Shown: positions 5,679 to 7,934 of the stretch, piece by piece
Layout: every line of letters starts with the position of its first letter
Position numbering within the stretch: position 1 is the first letter of the stretch
NCBI GenBank assembly: GCA_026712605.1
Contig: JAPORL010000243.1
Span: 1-7,934 of the forward strand
DNA: 7,934 nucleotides
Reading direction: 5' to 3'
From: Pseudobdellovibrionaceae bacterium
GTDB lineage: Bacteria; Bdellovibrionota; Bdellovibrionia; Bdellovibrionales; UBA1609
The notes under the pieces: model-generated
The model's database searches: none
What the model saw: only the letters and a program-made list of their open reading frames with translations
Told to the model about the DNA's origin: nothing
Position numbers and translations under genes: made by a program

Positions 5679-7745
5679 ATGAAACAAATTCAAGCTAAAC
5701 AAATAGAAGGTATTTTAAAAAGACATCCGGATGGTTTTGGTTTTGTTATTCCAGATGATAAAAATCACCCTGACATTTATATTCCTTCAACTAAAATTGG
5801 CTCTGCTTTAACAAATGATCGAGTAGAGGTTTTAGTTTATAAAAAAAAAAGAGGCTCTACAAACGCTTACTTTGGTTTTATTCAAAATATCTTAAAAAGA
5901 AATAAAGAATATGTAGTTGGCACTGTTGAGATAAAAAATAATCAAGTTTTTATTATCAATCATAATTTATCTTTTTTTCATGCTATTTCTTTAAGTAATC
6001 CAAAAAAAATTTTATTTAAAAAAGGAGATTATGTAAAAGCTAAGATAAAATTTCCAAATATTAAATCATTAAAGAAAAAAACTCGTTTCTTAAAACAAGA
6101 CTTTTTTTTTAAGGCGGATCTCTCAGAGAACTTAGGGTCTATAAGCGATTCAGCTAAGGATGATGTTAAGAGAATTATGTCAGAGTATGATATTCCGTTT
6201 GATTTTCCTAGTGTTGTTTTAAAATCAGCCAATCAACTGCCTGAAAATGTAAGAAAAAAAGATTATTTTGATAGAAAAGATTTAAGACAAAAGGCTTTTG
6301 TTACAATTGATGGAGCAACAGCTCAAGATTTTGATGATGCCATTTTTGTAGAAAGGCATAAAGCTTTTTACCGACTTTATGTTGCTATTGCTGATGTCAG
6401 TTATTATGTAAAAGAAGATTCAGAATTAGATAGATCGGCTCTGGAAAGAGGAAATAGCTCTTATTTTCCTAATTTTTGTTCTCCTATGCTCCCTGAAAAA
6501 TTAAGTAATGATCTATGTTCCTTAAAAGAGGGTGAAGATCGATTGGTAATGGTTCAAGAGATGGATTTTGATTTTCAAGGGGAAATGAAAAGCTCAAGCT
6601 TGTATTCTGCTGTTATTAAAAGCCATAAAAGATTAAACTATGGTCAAACCCAAGAGATTTTAGATCAATTTTTTAATGTGAAAGAATTTCCTGAAAAAGA
6701 ATCAGATTCTAAAACTGATTATTTTGAGTCTTTAAAACAAGCTCAAAAATTAGCGCAGATTTTGATTCAAAAGCATATTAAAGAGCTTGGTTTTGATTTA
6801 GAAATACCAGAAACTTTAATTGTGCTTGATCAGTACGGAGAGCCTCAGGATATTTTAAAAGAGCAAAGGTTGTTTTCTCATAAAATGATTGAACATTTTA
6901 TGTTATCAGCTAATAAAGCGGTTAGCGCTTTTTTAGAAAAAAAACAAATGCCTTTAATCTATCGCATTCATGAATCCCCTGATCCTGATAAATTAAAAAT
7001 TCTTCAAAAATTTTCTAAAGTTTTAGGCTTTTCAAAATCGCTTAGCTCTCGTAAAAATTTTATTCAATTTTTGAATCAGCATAAAAATCATGAAAAATCC
7101 TCTCTTCTTTATAAATTAACTTTAAGATCTATGGCACAAGCCCGTTATAGCGCTTTTAATAAAGGACATTATGGTTTGAATTTTAAATCTTATACACACT
7201 TTACTTCTCCTATAAGGCGTTATTGCGATCTACAAATTCACCGACTTATAAAAAAAGCTTTAGGAGAGGGAAAAGCTCAAAATAATTTAAACATAAAGTT
7301 TCAAGTAAAAAAGAAACTAAAACTTTCTACAAAAGATTCAGTAAAAAATTATTTTATAAAAGAGTTAGATAAACAGGCCAGTTTTATCAGCTCCAGAGAG
7401 CAGAACTCTGTTAAAGCAGAAAGAAAAATTAAAGATATTAAATCAGCTCGTTTTTTAAAAAAATATATAGGTGAAAATTTAAAAGGATCTGTTTCTTCTA
7501 TCACTAATTTTGGTTTATTTATTTCTTTAAATACTTTTTTTGTTGAGGGACTTGTTCGTTATCAGGATATGAAGGGTTTTTGGGAAATTGATGAATTTCA
7601 AATTTATGCTAAAAATAAAAGGAGCGGATATCTCATTCAATTAGGGGATGAGGTAGAAGTCTTAGTGACAGCTTGTAATGTTCAAACTGGTCAAATAGAT
7701 TTACAGCTTTTAAGTCATAAAGGAAAAGTTTTTAACTTTGTGTGA
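5679..7745 (+). CDS. rnr: Ribonuclease R, short form
   Basis: RNase R is a processive 3'-to-5' exoribonuclease that degrades structured RNA. In order the 688 residues show a first cold-shock/OB domain at about 10-55 (GFGFVIPDD, DIYIPSTKIGSAL), a second OB domain at about 75-130, the RNB catalytic domain from about 203, and an S1 domain at about 596-682 (GSVSSITNFGLFISL). The active-site pattern D-x5-D-x-D-D is intact at Asp211, Asp217, Asp219 and Asp220, and the RNB end carries THFTSPIRRYCDL with Arg513 and Arg514. Typical RNase R proteins are about 750-810 residues with an N-terminal winged-helix region and a basic Lys-rich tail; both are absent here. The two OB domains and YFPNFCSPMLPEKLSNDLCSL favour RNase R over RNase II. 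It starts 5 nt after ftsB with only a weak AGAG upstream. Its last codons and stop lie inside the following repeat. Confidence 0.93.
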   Translation: MKQIQAKQIEGILKRHPDGFGFVIPDDKNHPDIYIPSTKIGSALTNDRVEVLVYKKKRGSTNAYFGFIQNILKRNKEYVVGTVEIKNNQVFIINHNLSFFHAISLSNPKKILFKKGDYVKAKIKFPNIKSLKKKTRFLKQDFFFKADLSENLGSISDSAKDDVKRIMSEYDIPFDFPSVVLKSANQLPENVRKKDYFDRKDLRQKAFVTIDGATAQDFDDAIFVERHKAFYRLYVAIADVSYYVKEDSELDRSALERGNSSYFPNFCSPMLPEKLSNDLCSLKEGEDRLVMVQEMDFDFQGEMKSSSLYSAVIKSHKRLNYGQTQEILDQFFNVKEFPEKESDSKTDYFESLKQAQKLAQILIQKHIKELGFDLEIPETLIVLDQYGEPQDILKEQRLFSHKMIEHFMLSANKAVSAFLEKKQMPLIYRIHESPDPDKLKILQKFSKVLGFSKSLSSRKNFIQFLNQHKNHEKSSLLYKLTLRSMAQARYSAFNKGHYGLNFKSYTHFTSPIRRYCDLQIHRLIKKALGEGKAQNNLNIKFQVKKKLKLSTKDSVKNYFIKELDKQASFISSREQNSVKAERKIKDIKSARFLKKYIGENLKGSVSSITNFGLFISLNTFFVEGLVRYQDMKGFWEIDEFQIYAKNKRSGYLIQLGDEVEVLVTACNVQTGQIDLQLLSHKGKVFNFV

Positions 7746-7835
7746 AAAGCTTGTAAGATATAAGGCAAAAAGCTTTGGACATGCGGTTTGCCACAAAGCG
7801 ATTTTCAGTCGCTATATGTTCAAGTTCGAATTCTA
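7729..7835 (+). repeat. 107-bp tandem repeat unit, copy 2 of the core
   Basis: This first of two tandem units begins at TTTTTAACTTTGTGTGA, which is the end of rnr including its stop codon, and runs through AAAAGCTTGTAAGATA to the hairpin core at 7777-7830 (GGACATGCGGTTTGCCACAA onward). The core hairpin pairs AGCGA (7797-7801) with TCGCT (7809-7813). A second weak inverted pair, AAAGCTT (7746-7752) with AAGCTTT (7770-7776), precedes it. The core is in the same family as the minus-strand copy at 998-1053. It could end or stabilise the rnr transcript. There is no gene after 7745. Confidence 0.85.
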
Positions 7836-7934
7836 TTTTTAATTTTGTGTGAAAAGCTTGTAAGATACAAAGCAAAAAGCTTTGGACATGCGTTTTGCCA
7901 CAAAGCGACTTGCAGTCGCGTTGTGTTCAAATCC
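7836..7934 (+). repeat. Second tandem repeat unit, cut by window end
   Basis: This copy begins exactly 107 bp after the first and is identical at roughly nine of ten positions over the 99 bases visible. Differences cluster in the loop and right arm of the hairpin. The core at 7884-7934 folds with GCGACT (7905-7910) and AGTCGC (7914-7919) around TGC, extended by CACAA (7899-7903) with TTGTG (7921-7925) and TTTG with CAAA. It also repeats the rnr ending in sequence (TTT AAT TTT GTG TGA). Further units may lie beyond the window. Confidence 0.85.

Noticed and set aside
7729..7934. Integron attC sites, given tandem palindromes following a gene in its own direction
   Set aside because: The conserved RYYYAAC and GTTRRRY boxes are not found at the palindrome ends, and there is no cassette gene between copies.
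7729..7934. CRISPR array
   Set aside because: The whole 107-bp unit is repeated with no variable spacers, only two units are visible, and no cas gene is present.

Overview
The window is strongly AT-rich, densely coding bacterial DNA with four complete or near-complete genes, one 5'-truncated gene, and a family of palindromic repeats in the gene-end spacers. The best guess for origin is the Bdellovibrionota (Bdellovibrio-like predatory or related bacteria). Two things suggest this, both recalled family patterns and not searches: the first gene looks like the Asp/Glu-rich, Cys-containing exported proteins common there, and the extra N-terminal domain on enolase resembles sensor domains I associate with Bdellovibrio signalling proteins. 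Placement is tentative.

Layout. 2-850 (+): 3' part of a gene for an acidic, cysteine-containing, probably exported protein, open at the window edge. 851-1144: spacer between convergent genes, largely filled by a nested inverted-repeat element (918-1121) that also looks like a bidirectional terminator. 1145-3232 (-): membrane-bound ion-pumping pyrophosphatase (hppA), K+-dependent type by sequence. 3233-3520: divergent promoter region. 3521-5374 (+): enolase carrying an in-frame N-terminal extension of about 190 residues. 5371-5673 (+): a small FtsB/DivIC-type division protein. 5679-7745 (+): RNase R. 7729-7934: two tandem copies of a 107-bp repeat that begins inside the last codons of rnr and runs to the window end.

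The genes eno, ftsB and rnr form a tight co-directional set (4-nt ATGA overlap, then 5 nt between stop and start) and are probably one transcript joining glycolysis, cell division and RNA turnover. hppA is divergent from it and conserves pyrophosphate energy as an ion gradient.

The two most unusual items are the enolase fusion, which has no start codon where a normal enolase would begin, and the repeat family. Three copies share a hairpin core (998-1053 on the minus strand, 7777-7830 and 7884-7934 on the plus strand) with a compensatory base-pair change. One copy is nested in a longer palindrome and two are tandem, one of them supplying the rnr stop codon.
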